A stretch of 64,000 nucleotides of DNA from JBBDWK01 sp040902885 (GTDB taxonomy: Bacteria > Acidobacteriota > Terriglobia > Bryobacterales > Bryobacteraceae): positions 62,001 to 126,000 of the forward strand of contig JBBDWK010000052.1 in the NCBI GenBank assembly GCA_040902885.1. Reading direction: 5' to 3'. Both the position numbers and the translations under genes were made by a program. Under the pieces are notes generated by a model. The model saw only the letters and a program-made list of their open reading frames with translations. It did no database searches and was not told where the DNA came from. This document shows, in pieces, positions 51,798 to 60,419 of this stretch (within the stretch, counting starts at the first letter, position 1; the number at the start of each line of letters is the position of its first letter).

Positions 51798-53270
51798 CTA
51801 AACCTCGGTCGCCATTTTTGCCCATTCCAGAGCTACCAGGCCTGCCGGCCTGAGCTTAATATCCGTGCCGCTGCGCGTCGGAGGCTCGCTGATGATGTGC
51901 GAGCGCAGCTTCTGCAGCTCGCGATCGCGGGTTCCGCCCAGCACGCGCTGGAAGCGGCGGTGAAAGCGCCACATCTTCTGCGACCCGGAGGCTTTGCGAT
52001 ACAACGCCTCCAGGTCGTAGAGGAACTGGCGCGAATGCCGCGATCCGGAGACCATGCGGGCCACCATGTCTTTCAGATCCGACGCGCCGGCAAGGTGCTT
52101 CCATTCGAGCACGCGCCCGAGCAGATAGATGCAATCCTTATCCGTCGATTTCGCGAGATCCAGCTTGCGGCCCGCTTCCTGATATACCGCGCCCAAGGAC
52201 GAATCAACCTCCGGAGCGATGGCCAGCGCCATCGAGATGGTTTTGCCTTCCGGCCCCGGGAACTCCTTGAGATTCTCTTCGGCGAAACGATGAAACAGCC
52301 GCTGGATTTCGCGCGCCAGAGGAATCAAAGCGTCCCACGCGCCATAGACCGCGAAATCGTCGCCGCCCGCATACAGTATCGAGACCTTGCGCCAGAACTC
52401 GGGCAGAGAGCAGAGCACCTCCAGCTCGCCGGCGAAGAACTGCTTGTAGAGCACGGAGAGCTGCACGTGCTCTTCGATATTGTGCAGCCGTCGCAGGCGG
52501 ATTCCGAAGTTATCCACGTCGCCGCGCAGCACGCCCCAGGCGCACCTGCCTTCCGCGCGCGATGCGAGCGCGGCCAAGCTCGCGACCCGGCCTCCGTCGT
52601 CGTCCGGCGCCGCATGTCTCGCAATGGCGATCCCATCGCTTGACAGGTTTGACGAGAGCTGCCACCGGTGCTTTCCGGCATCGAGAAGAACTTTCCCCGG
52701 CGTCTCCGGAGACCATCCGGTCTGTGAGGTCCCACGAATTGCGTGCCCCAACTCGCTCGCGAAATATTCGTCGGAAGACGCGCCGCTTTCGGATACGAAC
52801 GGTTCGAAAGGACTGGCTTCGGCCGCGGCCAGCGGCGCCCCGTTCTTGCGCTTCAGTTCCCCGCTCAGCCGTTTGCGAACCGTACTCCAGTCGCCTAGAA
52901 TCTCGGTCTTTCCCCAGAGGAGGCTGAGGTTATTGCGGCTCATGCGGCGGATCTCGCCGGCTGCCGCTTGCAGAAAGTTGTCGGCCCGCTGCCGCGCTTC
53001 CAGGGGAAGAATCAGGAGAAACTGTCCGCCGCCGCTCGATCCAAGTAAGATGCGAGCCAGGCCCAATTCGGCCAGCAGCGCGCGCGGAAGCACTTCGCAG
53101 AGCAGCGTGATCCACTGCGAGCGTCCGGAGAGCAGCTCGGAATCGTCCGCGCCTGTGGTTCCACTCTCGGAGGGGGACAACAGAAACTCTTCTATGCCAA
53201 GGATCTGGCCTTGCAGAAGGAGTTGCTCTGACATTGCACGGTTGCGGTAAAGAAGGCACAAGTCTACCAC
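51798..53270 (-). CDS. cas10: HD-less Cas10/Csm1 with intact GGDD cyclase site
   Basis: The 490-residue protein starts at Palm1 (QGQILGIEEF, about 21-30; LLSGRSQWITLL; SSGGGQFLLILP), continues through a linker, and has Palm2 with LRGDVDNFG (248-255) and the cyclase motif LYAGGDDFAVYG (GGDD 302-305), followed by the usual C-terminal helical domain of about 185 residues. The HD ssDNase domain that normally occupies the first 100 or more residues is absent, and there are no paired CxxC cysteines of the zinc ribbon. It should still make cyclic oligoadenylate on target RNA binding but not cut DNA. The first codon is GTG at 53270; an ATG at 53234 is the alternative and neither adds HD sequence. Confidence 0.92.
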   Translation of the reverse strand: MVDLCLLYRNRAMSEQLLLQGQILGIEEFLLSPSESGTTGADDSELLSGRSQWITLLCEVLPRALLAELGLARILLGSSGGGQFLLILPLEARQRADNFLQAAAGEIRRMSRNNLSLLWGKTEILGDWSTVRKRLSGELKRKNGAPLAAAEASPFEPFVSESGASSDEYFASELGHAIRGTSQTGWSPETPGKVLLDAGKHRWQLSSNLSSDGIAIARHAAPDDDGGRVASLAALASRAEGRCAWGVLRGDVDNFGIRLRRLHNIEEHVQLSVLYKQFFAGELEVLCSLPEFWRKVSILYAGGDDFAVYGAWDALIPLAREIQRLFHRFAEENLKEFPGPEGKTISMALAIAPEVDSSLGAVYQEAGRKLDLAKSTDKDCIYLLGRVLEWKHLAGASDLKDMVARMVSGSRHSRQFLYDLEALYRKASGSQKMWRFHRRFQRVLGGTRDRELQKLRSHIISEPPTRSGTDIKLRPAGLVALEWAKMATEV

Positions 53271-53296
53271 AGCGCCCCGCCAAAGTTATAACGCAA

Positions 53297-53692
53297 GTGG
53301 TGATAGTCTTAAGTAAGAAGGAGCGGGCACTGCCTCCCAGACTCATTCCCGCTCTGGTCCTTTTTGCTGCCCTCGCGGGAGCGGGCCAGAGTGGCCGCGC
53401 CGATACCCCGGCCCCGAAAACAGAAAAATCCGATTCCCAATCGCCGTCCGACTCGCGTCTGGAACGTGCCATCCGGGCACGCTTCGCGCGCTCCAAGATT
53501 GCGAAAAACGCTTTTGCCGTGGAGGTACGCGGCGGAGTGGCCACGCTAACCGGACGCACGGGGATTGTCCAGCACAAGGGCACGGCAACACGCCTCGCCC
53601 GGAGCGCCGGAGCTGCGAAGGTCGTCAACCAGATTCAGGTCGCGGCGAAGGACGCGGAAGAGGCGCCCCGCGCCCGCGTGAAGCCTCGCTAA
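53297..53692 (+). CDS. Secreted BON-domain protein
   Basis: The product has a signal peptide (RLIPALVLFAALAGAGQSGRA), a Lys/Ser-rich linker and a BON domain (RLERAIRARFARSKIAKNAF, VEVRGGVATLTGRTGIVQ, ARSAGAAKVVNQIQV), which in OsmY-type proteins binds phospholipid. The start is unclear: GTG at 53297, or a rare CTG at 53330 that has AAGGAG six bases upstream and sits directly before the signal peptide. It is divergent from cas10, with starts 26-60 bases apart. Confidence 0.85.
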   Translation: MVIVLSKKERALPPRLIPALVLFAALAGAGQSGRADTPAPKTEKSDSQSPSDSRLERAIRARFARSKIAKNAFAVEVRGGVATLTGRTGIVQHKGTATRLARSAGAAKVVNQIQVAAKDAEEAPRARVKPR

Positions 53693-53739
53693 TGTAAGGA
53701 GTCGGTTGCAAGCAGGCGTTGACTGCGGTACAAGAAACC

Positions 53740-54273
53740 ATGAAACTCAGACGTTTCCTTCCATTCGCATCCGCGGGTCTGCTGCTTTCCGGGATCTGCC
53801 TGTACGGGCAAGCCACGGCCGGCTTCCAGGGGGAAGTCCTTGCCGAAGTGAATGCCCTCGAGAAGAAAATTGTGGGGCTGGCCGAAGCCACACCCGAGGA
53901 TAAGTACTCCTGGAGGCCCGGCACGGGAGTCCGCTCGGTCAGCGAAGTGTTCGTTCATATTGCGAACGCGAACTTCAACATTCCCCGTTCTCTGGGAGTA
54001 CAACCGCCCGACGGGCTGCCGAAGGATGCCGAAAAAACGGTCACCGGGAAGGCCCAGGTGGTCGCCCTGCTGAAGCAATCCTTCGAGCATCTACGGGGCG
54101 CGGGCAAGACGCACGCGAGCGAGCCGGAAAAGCTCGTGACGAGGGGCAAGCGCGAAGTCTCCACGCGGAGCGTGTTCGTCGGAGCCTCGGGCCACATGCA
54201 CGAGCACTTGGGGCAGTTGATTGCGTATTCCCGAGTGAATGGCGTGAAGCCGCCGTGGGCGGCGGAACGATAG
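53740..54273 (+). CDS. Secreted DinB-like (DUF664-type) protein
   Basis: After a signal peptide (RRFLPFASAGLLLSGICLYGQA), the protein is a DinB-type four-helix bundle: EVNALEKKIVGLAEATPEDKYSWRPGTGVRSVSEVFVHIA (residues 25-66) and GHMHEHLGQLIAYSRVNGV. The three His (VFVHI, HMH/HEHLG) form the metal triad of the fold. DinB-like proteins are mostly of unknown or thiol-transferase function; export is unusual outside Acidobacteria. I start at the ATG at 53740; a TTG at 53719 is in frame. It follows the BON gene on the same strand after 47 bases. Confidence 0.87.
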   Translation: MKLRRFLPFASAGLLLSGICLYGQATAGFQGEVLAEVNALEKKIVGLAEATPEDKYSWRPGTGVRSVSEVFVHIANANFNIPRSLGVQPPDGLPKDAEKTVTGKAQVVALLKQSFEHLRGAGKTHASEPEKLVTRGKREVSTRSVFVGASGHMHEHLGQLIAYSRVNGVKPPWAAER

Positions 54274-54277
54274 ACGT

Positions 54278-54775
54278 TTAGGGCGTCTTTTCCTCTGTCA
54301 GCTCGGAAACCTGACCGTCCACTTCTTCAATCCGTACGGTCAGGCTTTTTCGTTTGGCGAACATCTCCTCGGGCATCTCGAAGCGGGCGGCGATCATGCG
54401 GTCCGCCTGGCTCTTGCGCGGAATCCGTTCGCGCATCTTCAGGGGATCGTTGAAAAGCTGCCCAAGGACGGGATACCACTGGAACAGTTTGCGCGTGTCG
54501 GCTTCGGTAATCGCCATACCCTCCACGGTGTGTCCCTCCGCGGTCACTACGAACGTGTCCACCTGTTGGACCCAGAACTGGTAAACCGAGGGATTGGCCA
54601 TGCGGAAGTCGATTACCGCCAGCACGCTCCGCTCCTCGGGCGCGTGGGTCCGCACCTTGAGAATGCCTCCGCGCAACTCGATGTGCGAGTCGCTCTGAAC
54701 ATAGAAGTAAGTTCCAAGACCGGCGCCCACGGCCGCCAGCCCGCCAATAAAAGTCAGAAGAAAAGTTCGGTTCAA
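54278..54775 (-). CDS. Membrane-anchored protein of unknown function
   Basis: The 165-residue product has an N-terminal hydrophobic segment (FLLTFIGGLAAVGAGLGTYFYV) without a clear cleavage site, so it is probably a signal anchor, then a beta-strand-rich domain (IELRGGILKVRTHAPEER, VLAVIDFRMANPSVYQFWV) resembling LEA/WHy-like folds, and a basic C-terminus. The TTG start at 54775 overlaps the stop of the frame-corrected isomerase (TTGA). No catalytic motif seen. It is the last gene of the mhpF-type operon. Confidence 0.7.
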   Translation of the reverse strand: MNRTFLLTFIGGLAAVGAGLGTYFYVQSDSHIELRGGILKVRTHAPEERSVLAVIDFRMANPSVYQFWVQQVDTFVVTAEGHTVEGMAITEADTRKLFQWYPVLGQLFNDPLKMRERIPRKSQADRMIAARFEMPEEMFAKRKSLTVRIEEVDGQVSELTEEKTP

Positions 54776-55706
54776 ACCTCGTCCACGATCCGCAGAATCT
54801 CTCGCATGGAGGTATGGGAAGCCTCGATCAGGGTACCGTCGAACACGTGTGTTTCGAGACCGATCCTGCCCCTATAGCCATCTTTCTGAAGCGCTTGAAA
54901 GATGGCTTTCCAGTCCAGTTTCCGCGGCCCTTCCATAATGCATAGCCTTTAACTTGGACGTTGCCCACGCGCTTTTTGGGTAACAAATTGTAGCCGTCGG
55001 GAAAAGGAACCTCCTTCTGGCTGGTTTCGTTCAAAGGGTCCCAGTTGATGCCGATGGCTTTGGAGGGCAGCAGCTTCAGCAGTGCCGCCATCTCGGAAGA
55101 TGTAGCGACGTTGCAGGAGGCCTCGTTCTCAATGAGCAACTGCACCTTCTCCTTTTCGGCGGCGAAGGCCATTTCGCCCAGGATGTCCGCGATCCGGGGA
55201 AACAGTTTGCGAGGCTCGGCCACGCGCAATCCGGTGAACACGCGGAGGCGGTCCACGTTCAGGATCTGCGCCGTGCGGATGGCCTTTCGAAGGTCGTCCA
55301 TGCGCCGCTCAAAGCGCTTGGCTTCAACTTCCAGCCGGCGCGCGCGGACATCCGCCGTCTCGGGCTGGCGGCGCCGCGCAGCTTCCGTTCCGGGGAAGGC
55401 GAATTTGAGCAGCGAGGTGTTCAGGAAGGAGACCTTCAGCTTGTTGGCCGCGAGGTTTGCCGCGAGCGCTTTGACTTCGGGCTCGGAGAGAAAGGCATAC
55501 TCGCCCTTGCCGCCGGGGATGCCGCGCAGCTCCACCCATTCGAGGCTATAGCGTCTGGCGAAACTGACGGCCTCTTCCGGTGTCGTCCCGATTTCGTCGG
55601 TAATGGCGCTGATGCTGGAGCGGCGGATTCGGGTTTTGGCAACCAGAGCGGGAACGTGCACAGCGGGGCCCGCCAGTGCGCCCGCCAGCCAGTCTCTGCG
55701 TGTCAT
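54772..55706 (-). pseudogene. Sugar phosphate isomerase/epimerase, frameshifted near the C-terminus
   Basis: From ATG 55706 the TIM-barrel frame runs through ITDEIGTTPEEAVSFARR, WVELRGIPGGKGEYA, LLIENEASCNVATSS and INWDPLN, but loses its family character after VQVKGYA near 54940 and stops at 54828. A one-base shift at that point restores a normal ending: GRIGLETHVFDGTLIEASHT, finishing at a TGA at 54774-54772. That corrected stop overlaps the next gene's TTG (TTGA), as expected for this operon, so the shift is recent or a sequence error. A Tat/Sec-like leader begins the protein, and its ATG overlaps the aldolase stop. Confidence 0.85.
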
Positions 55707-56755
55707 GGATGCATCATAGCACCGGCCACACGATCCGCCGGCGGCTTCTCGCGCGCCTTAACAAGGTCCAGCGCGACGTCCACGATCATGTCCTCCTGGC
55801 CGCCCACCATGCGCCGCTTGCCGAGCTCCACCAGGATGTCGCGGGCATCCACGCCGTAGGTTCTGGCGGCTGCTTCGGCGTGCCGGAGAAAGCTGGAGTA
55901 CACCCCGGCGAAGCCCAGGGAAAGGGTCTCGCGGTCCACGCGGACCGGCCGTTCCTGCAGCGGGCGCACCAGCTCTTCGGCGGCATCCATCAGGGCGAAC
56001 AAGTCGCATCCGTGCGGCAGGCCCAGGCGTTCCGCTACCGCGATAAAGACCTCGAGCGGAGCGTTCCCGGCCCCCGCGCCCATGCCCGCCAGCGAGGCGT
56101 CCACACGCGTTGCGCCATGCTGGATTGCGACTAGCGTATTGGCTACTCCCAGCGAAAGATTGTGATGCGCGTGCATGCCGCGTCCGGTCTTCGGGTCCAG
56201 CGCCTCGTTGAAGGCACGGAAGCGCTCGGCCACGCCTTCCGGGAGCAGCGCACCCGCCGAATCCACTACATATACGCAGTGCGCGCCGTAGGATTCCATC
56301 AGCTTGGCCTGCCGCGCGAGCTCGGCCGGCGGCGTCATATGGGCCATCATGAGGAACCCGGCCACATCCATGCCGATGTGCCGTGCGTGTTCGATATGCT
56401 GCTTCGCGATGTCCGCTTCGGTGGAGTGCGTGGCAATCCGCACGGAGCGGGCGCCTGCCCGATAGGCGTCGTCGAGATCTTCCAGCGTGCCAATGCCCGG
56501 AATCAGCAGTGTCGCCACGCGGGCGTGCTTCACATTGCCCGCCACAGCCTCAATCCACTCCAGATCCGTGTGCGCGCCGAATCCGTAATTGAAGCTCGAC
56601 CCGGCCAGGCCGTCGCCGTGGGCCACCTCTATGGAGTCGACGCGCGCCGCGTCGAGAGCCTTCGCGATCTGGACCGCCTGGCGAACGGAATACTGATGGC
56701 GTATGGGATGCATCCCATCGCGCAGCGTGACGTCCTGGATATAGAGCTTTTCCAT
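55703..56755 (-). CDS. dmpG: 4-hydroxy-2-oxovalerate aldolase
   Basis: The 350-residue HMGL-like protein has LYIQDVTLRDGMHPIRHQYS (metal and substrate sites, quoted from residue 4), VDSIEVAHGDGL, ARHIGMDVAGFLMMAHMTPP, VVDSAGAL and MHAHHNLSLGVAN (the HxH metal pair), ending with the long helical C-terminus of DmpG/MhpE. It splits 4-hydroxy-2-oxopentanoate into pyruvate and acetaldehyde, which is channelled to the dehydrogenase encoded 17 bases upstream. Its stop overlaps the isomerase start. No other meta-cleavage genes were seen, so the source of its substrate is unclear. Confidence 0.94.
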   Translation of the reverse strand: MEKLYIQDVTLRDGMHPIRHQYSVRQAVQIAKALDAARVDSIEVAHGDGLAGSSFNYGFGAHTDLEWIEAVAGNVKHARVATLLIPGIGTLEDLDDAYRAGARSVRIATHSTEADIAKQHIEHARHIGMDVAGFLMMAHMTPPAELARQAKLMESYGAHCVYVVDSAGALLPEGVAERFRAFNEALDPKTGRGMHAHHNLSLGVANTLVAIQHGATRVDASLAGMGAGAGNAPLEVFIAVAERLGLPHGCDLFALMDAAEELVRPLQERPVRVDRETLSLGFAGVYSSFLRHAEAAARTYGVDARDILVELGKRRMVGGQEDMIVDVALDLVKAREKPPADRVAGAMMHP

Positions 56756-56772
56756 TTCAATTCCTCGCGGCT

Positions 56773-57705
56773 TCAGTTCCTCGCAGCCAAGCGGCTTTCC
56801 ACCAGGCGCTCCGCGGTTCTCAGCGCGGCCGAAGTCATGATGTCCAGATTTCCGGCGAAGGCCGGGAGATAGTGAGCCGCGCCTTCCACTTCCAGAAAGA
56901 TCGAGCTGCGCACGCCGCTGAACTCCCCGTACCCCGGAATGCGCAACGGGCGCTCCGGCGGAATGCGCTCGAACTGGACCTCCTGCTTGAGCCGGTAGCC
57001 CGGAACGTAGTCCTGTACCTCCCGCACCATGCGCTTGATGGAGGCTTCGATCTCTTCCTGCGGCGCGAAATCGCTGAGGCAGAAGATAGTGTCCCGCATG
57101 ATCAGCGGCGGATCCGCGGGGTTGAGCACGATGATCGCCTTGCCCCGTCCCGCGCCTCCGACGCTTTCCATGGCGCGCGCCGTGGTGCGGGTAAACTCGT
57201 CGATGTTGGCGCGCGTGCCCGGTCCGGCCGATTTGCTCGCGATGGAAGCCACGATCTCGGCATAGCGCACCCTGGCCACTCGCCCGACGGCGGCCACCAT
57301 GGGAATGGTCGCCTGACCGCCGCAGCTCACCATGCTCAGGTTGGGCGCGTCCAGATGTTCATCCAGGTTCACGACCGGGACGACGTACGGACCGAGCGCC
57401 GCGGGAGTCAAGTCGATCACCTGCTTGCCGTGAGCGCGCAGCAGCTCATCGTGGCGCGCGTGCGCCTTCGCGGAAGTGGCATCGAAGATGACGCGGATTT
57501 GGGCGAACTCGTCCATCTCCAGCAGCCCGTCGATGCCGCGCTCCGTCACCGGCACTCCCATGCGCCGCGCGCGGGCCAGCCCGTCGGACTGCGCATCGAT
57601 TCCCGCCAGCGCCCCCATCTCCAGAGTTGTGGACGTCCGCAGCACTTTGATCATGAGGTCCGTTCCAATGTTGCCCGAACCGATGATGGCGACCTTCGTG
57701 CGCAT
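56773..57705 (-). CDS. dmpF: Acetaldehyde dehydrogenase (acetylating)
   Basis: The 310-residue protein has a Rossmann start ([20 protein letters not shown]), the catalytic Cys in [19 protein letters not shown], and [27 protein letters not shown]-like sequence (residues 163-190 in the form [14 protein letters not shown]), matching MhpF/DmpF. It oxidises acetaldehyde with CoA and NAD to acetyl-CoA and forms a channelled complex with the aldolase. Start ATG at 57705. It heads a four-gene minus-strand operon: dehydrogenase, aldolase, isomerase, membrane-anchored protein. Confidence 0.95.
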   Translation of the reverse strand: [310 protein letters not shown]

Positions 57706-57761
57706 AGGTAGAGTTTACTCCCTTAAGGCCGGCGCCTCGAAGGGACTATGGGCGGAAGCGC

Positions 57762-58916
57762 TCAGTCTCCAAGGAACTTTCCGTAATGCCGCAACCCTCT
57801 TACGTTGTCGCAAACCGCTTTGAGGGCCGCCGTGAGGGGGATGGCCAGTACAAGTCCGGGTGCGTTCCAGAGGAAACCCCAAAGCATCAGCGCGACGGTG
57901 ACCACCAGCGGGTTCAGATGGACGCGAGAGCCTACAATCTTCGGATAAAACAGGTTCAGCGCCACCACGTGCAAGAGAGTGACCGTCGCGCCCAGGAGCA
58001 GGTAGGCGCTCAGATCGCTGTGCACCGCCAGCGCGACGAAGATCGGCGGGATCATTGCCACGGGCAGACCAATATAAGGCACCAGGCTGAGGAAGCCGCT
58101 CAGCGGCCCCACCAGAAGCGGGAAGGGCAACCCCAGCTTCCAGAATGCCAGCGAACTGGTAGCCGCCAGCAGCAGGCCGAGCACGAAGTTTCCCACTACG
58201 AAGCCGCGCACCATGTCGGCAATGCCCTGCAGGCTTTTGGCCGCCACCACACGATCCTCGCTCTCAAAGAACTGCAGAAAGCTGCGGTGTATATGGTCGC
58301 GCCAGCTCAGCATGAAGTACACCAGGAAGGGGACGAACGAGGCCATCAGAAGCATCTGGTACAAGGACCCCAGACGCGAGTAGAAATAAGCCAGCATGGG
58401 AGATTCGCTGTGAATCCGGACTTCCTGGATGGTGGGCTCCAGGGGAAGCACCGGTTCGGCGGGCCGGCCCCTCGTCTTTTTCTTGGTCTTGGCCTGTTCC
58501 AGAACCTCCTGCTGCTTCTCCTGCTGGCGCCTTGGGACAATCAGCCGGTAGGTCGCCCGTTCCATGCCTTCCACCCGGTCGCGCGCCGCCTCCAGAACTT
58601 CGCCGATGCGCCGGCTGTAAGTAGGCAGGTCGTCGACCAGCACGGACATCTGGCTGTAAACGCCGAGTCCCAGAAGGTAGACGACCAGCAGCGCGAGACT
58701 ACAGATGACGAAGCTGGCCAGGCTGCGGGGCAGACGGAGGCGCATCAGAAGCGCCACGAACGGCTCGAGGATGAAGGCGATCACCACGGCCGCGATCAGC
58801 GTGATAAAAAACGCCTGGGCCCAGTACAGAACGGCGAGAGCCGCGCAGATCACAAGCACGGAAATAGAGCCGCTCCGGACTCCCTCTCGACCGAAAGTTC
58901 TTGTAATCAGCGCCAC
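57762..58916 (-). CDS. AI-2E family (PerM-like) transporter
   Basis: The 384-residue membrane protein has the layout of UPF0118/AI-2E proteins: an N-terminal hairpin (VLYWAQAFFITLIAAVVIAFILEP in the first 60 residues), a large loop of about 100 residues with an unusual basic insertion (KTKKKTRGRPAEP), then five C-terminal segments including VGPLSGFLSLVPYIGLPVAMIPP and NLFYPKIVGSRVHLNPLVV, the family signature. Some members export autoinducer-2, others act as Na+/H+ antiporters; the role here is unknown. It is divergent from ruvX, with 76 bases between starts. Confidence 0.93.
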   Translation of the reverse strand: MALITRTFGREGVRSGSISVLVICAALAVLYWAQAFFITLIAAVVIAFILEPFVALLMRLRLPRSLASFVICSLALLVVYLLGLGVYSQMSVLVDDLPTYSRRIGEVLEAARDRVEGMERATYRLIVPRRQQEKQQEVLEQAKTKKKTRGRPAEPVLPLEPTIQEVRIHSESPMLAYFYSRLGSLYQMLLMASFVPFLVYFMLSWRDHIHRSFLQFFESEDRVVAAKSLQGIADMVRGFVVGNFVLGLLLAATSSLAFWKLGLPFPLLVGPLSGFLSLVPYIGLPVAMIPPIFVALAVHSDLSAYLLLGATVTLLHVVALNLFYPKIVGSRVHLNPLVVTVALMLWGFLWNAPGLVLAIPLTAALKAVCDNVRGLRHYGKFLGD

Positions 58917-58992
58917 AACGAGAAGACTAAGCTATATGTAATTTATCATGCTGTGCCACGCGGTGAACCCCGGGCCGTATAATTGGAGAGAG

Positions 58993-59424
58993 ATGGAGCC
59001 GCCGGCGGGCAGGATTCTGGCCCTGGATCTGGGAAAGCGGCGCATAGGATTGGCGATCAGCGACGAGATGGGTTGGACGGCGCAGGGTCTCGAAACGCTT
59101 CAGCGCCGCAACTTGCGCGCCGACCTGGGAGAGCTTTCCCGGCTGGCTTCCGAGAAGGGCGTCAACCTTTTCCTTGTCGGGTATCCCCTTCACATGAGCG
59201 GAGACGAGGGCAGGCAGACGGAATGGGTCCGCGATTTCGCCGGAAAGCTGGCCGGCAAGACCGGCGTGGAAGTGAAGCTCTGGGACGAGCGGCTGACCAC
59301 GGTGGCGGCACAGCGCGTCCTGCGCGAAAGCGGCATCGGAATTGAGAAGCGCGCAGGAGCCGTGGACCGCCTCTCGGCCGTGATTCTGCTCCAGAGCTAT
59401 CTCGATTCACTGACTCAATCGTGA
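58993..59424 (+). CDS. ruvX: Holliday junction resolvase-like protein RuvX/YqgF
   Basis: The protein has ILALDLGKRRIGLAISDE (RNase H-like first Asp), VGYPLHMSGDEGRQTEWVRDF (from residue 60; normally VGlPlnmdGsxg), KLWDERLTTVAAQRVL and DRLSAVILLQSYLD with the final catalytic Asp. It belongs to the RuvX/YqgF family, implicated in 16S rRNA 5'-end processing and recombination. I use ATG 58993, preceded by GGAGAG; an upstream ATG at 58948 adds 15 unlike residues. It overlaps mltG by one base (TGATG), a common gene pair. Confidence 0.93.
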   Translation: MEPPAGRILALDLGKRRIGLAISDEMGWTAQGLETLQRRNLRADLGELSRLASEKGVNLFLVGYPLHMSGDEGRQTEWVRDFAGKLAGKTGVEVKLWDERLTTVAAQRVLRESGIGIEKRAGAVDRLSAVILLQSYLDSLTQS

Positions 59425-60419
59425 TGTTTCGGGTGTTGCGAACTCTCGCTTTGCTGGTTTTCCTGGCCACGCTGGCCGGGGGCGCGGCTCTGCTTCTGCT
59501 CACCCAGGAGTACGCGGGCTTCAACAGCGCCGTATTCGTGGACGTTCCGCGCGGCACCGGGACACGCCAGATCGCCCGCATGCTGCGCGACGCCGGAGTC
59601 GTGCGCCACGAAGGACTCTTTCTGCTGGCCCGCGCGGTGCGGCCGAACGCCCTGCTTCTGGCGGGCGAGTACCGGTTCGCGCGTCCCGGTTCCGTGCTGG
59701 ACGTCTTCGAGCGCATCGCACGCGGCGACATTTTTTATTATCAGTTGCTGGTGGCCGAAGGGAACAACATGTTCGACATCGCTGCCGCGGTGGACAAACT
59801 GGGGATTGTTTCGGCGGCGGACTTTCTGGCAGCGGCCCGCGATCCCTTTCTCATTCGCGATCTCGCGCCGGACGCGCCTTCGCTCGAAGGCTATCTCTTC
59901 CCCGACACGTACCGCTTTCCACGGAACACCGGCGCGCGGCAGATGTGCCAGGTTATGGTTGCTCGGTTTCGCAAGGAGTGGAAGGCTCTCGGCGCACCGG
60001 AGAATGTGCATCACATGGTAACGCTGGCATCGCTGGTGGAAGAGGAAACGGCGGTCCCCGAGGAGCGCCCCGCGGTTTCGTCGGTTTTTCAAAACCGGCT
60101 GAAGCTAGGCATGAAGCTGGACTGCGATCCATCCACTGTTTACGCGGCGCTGCTCGAAGGGCGCTATCGCGGAACGCTCCACAGGTCCGATCTTTTGAAC
60201 GCACACCCCTACAACACCTACCGGAACCCGGGGCTGCCGCCCGGTCCGATTGCCAATCCCGGTATGCAGTCCTTGCGCGCCGCGCTCGATCCGGCCGATA
60301 CGGAATACCTGTACTTTGTCGCCGTTCCCGACGGCGCCGGCCGCCATGTCTTTTCCCGCGACCTCAGCACGCACAGCGCCGCCGCCGCCAAATATCGCCG
60401 TGCCCGCCAAGGCAAGTAG
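59424..60419 (+). CDS. mltG: Endolytic transglycosylase MltG (YceG)
   Basis: An N-terminal transmembrane segment (LRTLALLVFLATLAGGAALLLL), a LysM-like region (VDVPRGTGTRQIARML), then YLFPDTYRFPRNT and the catalytic block TLASLVEEETAVPEERPAVSSVFQNRL, where the Glu of VEEE is active; LKLGMKLDCDPSTVYA and NTYRNPGLPPGPIANPGM follow. The enzyme cuts nascent glycan strands in the periplasm. Start ATG at 59424 (a GTG at 59421 also fits). Its 3' end overlaps the next gene by about 20 bases. Confidence 0.95.
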   Translation: MFRVLRTLALLVFLATLAGGAALLLLTQEYAGFNSAVFVDVPRGTGTRQIARMLRDAGVVRHEGLFLLARAVRPNALLLAGEYRFARPGSVLDVFERIARGDIFYYQLLVAEGNNMFDIAAAVDKLGIVSAADFLAAARDPFLIRDLAPDAPSLEGYLFPDTYRFPRNTGARQMCQVMVARFRKEWKALGAPENVHHMVTLASLVEEETAVPEERPAVSSVFQNRLKLGMKLDCDPSTVYAALLEGRYRGTLHRSDLLNAHPYNTYRNPGLPPGPIANPGMQSLRAALDPADTEYLYFVAVPDGAGRHVFSRDLSTHSAAAAKYRRARQGK

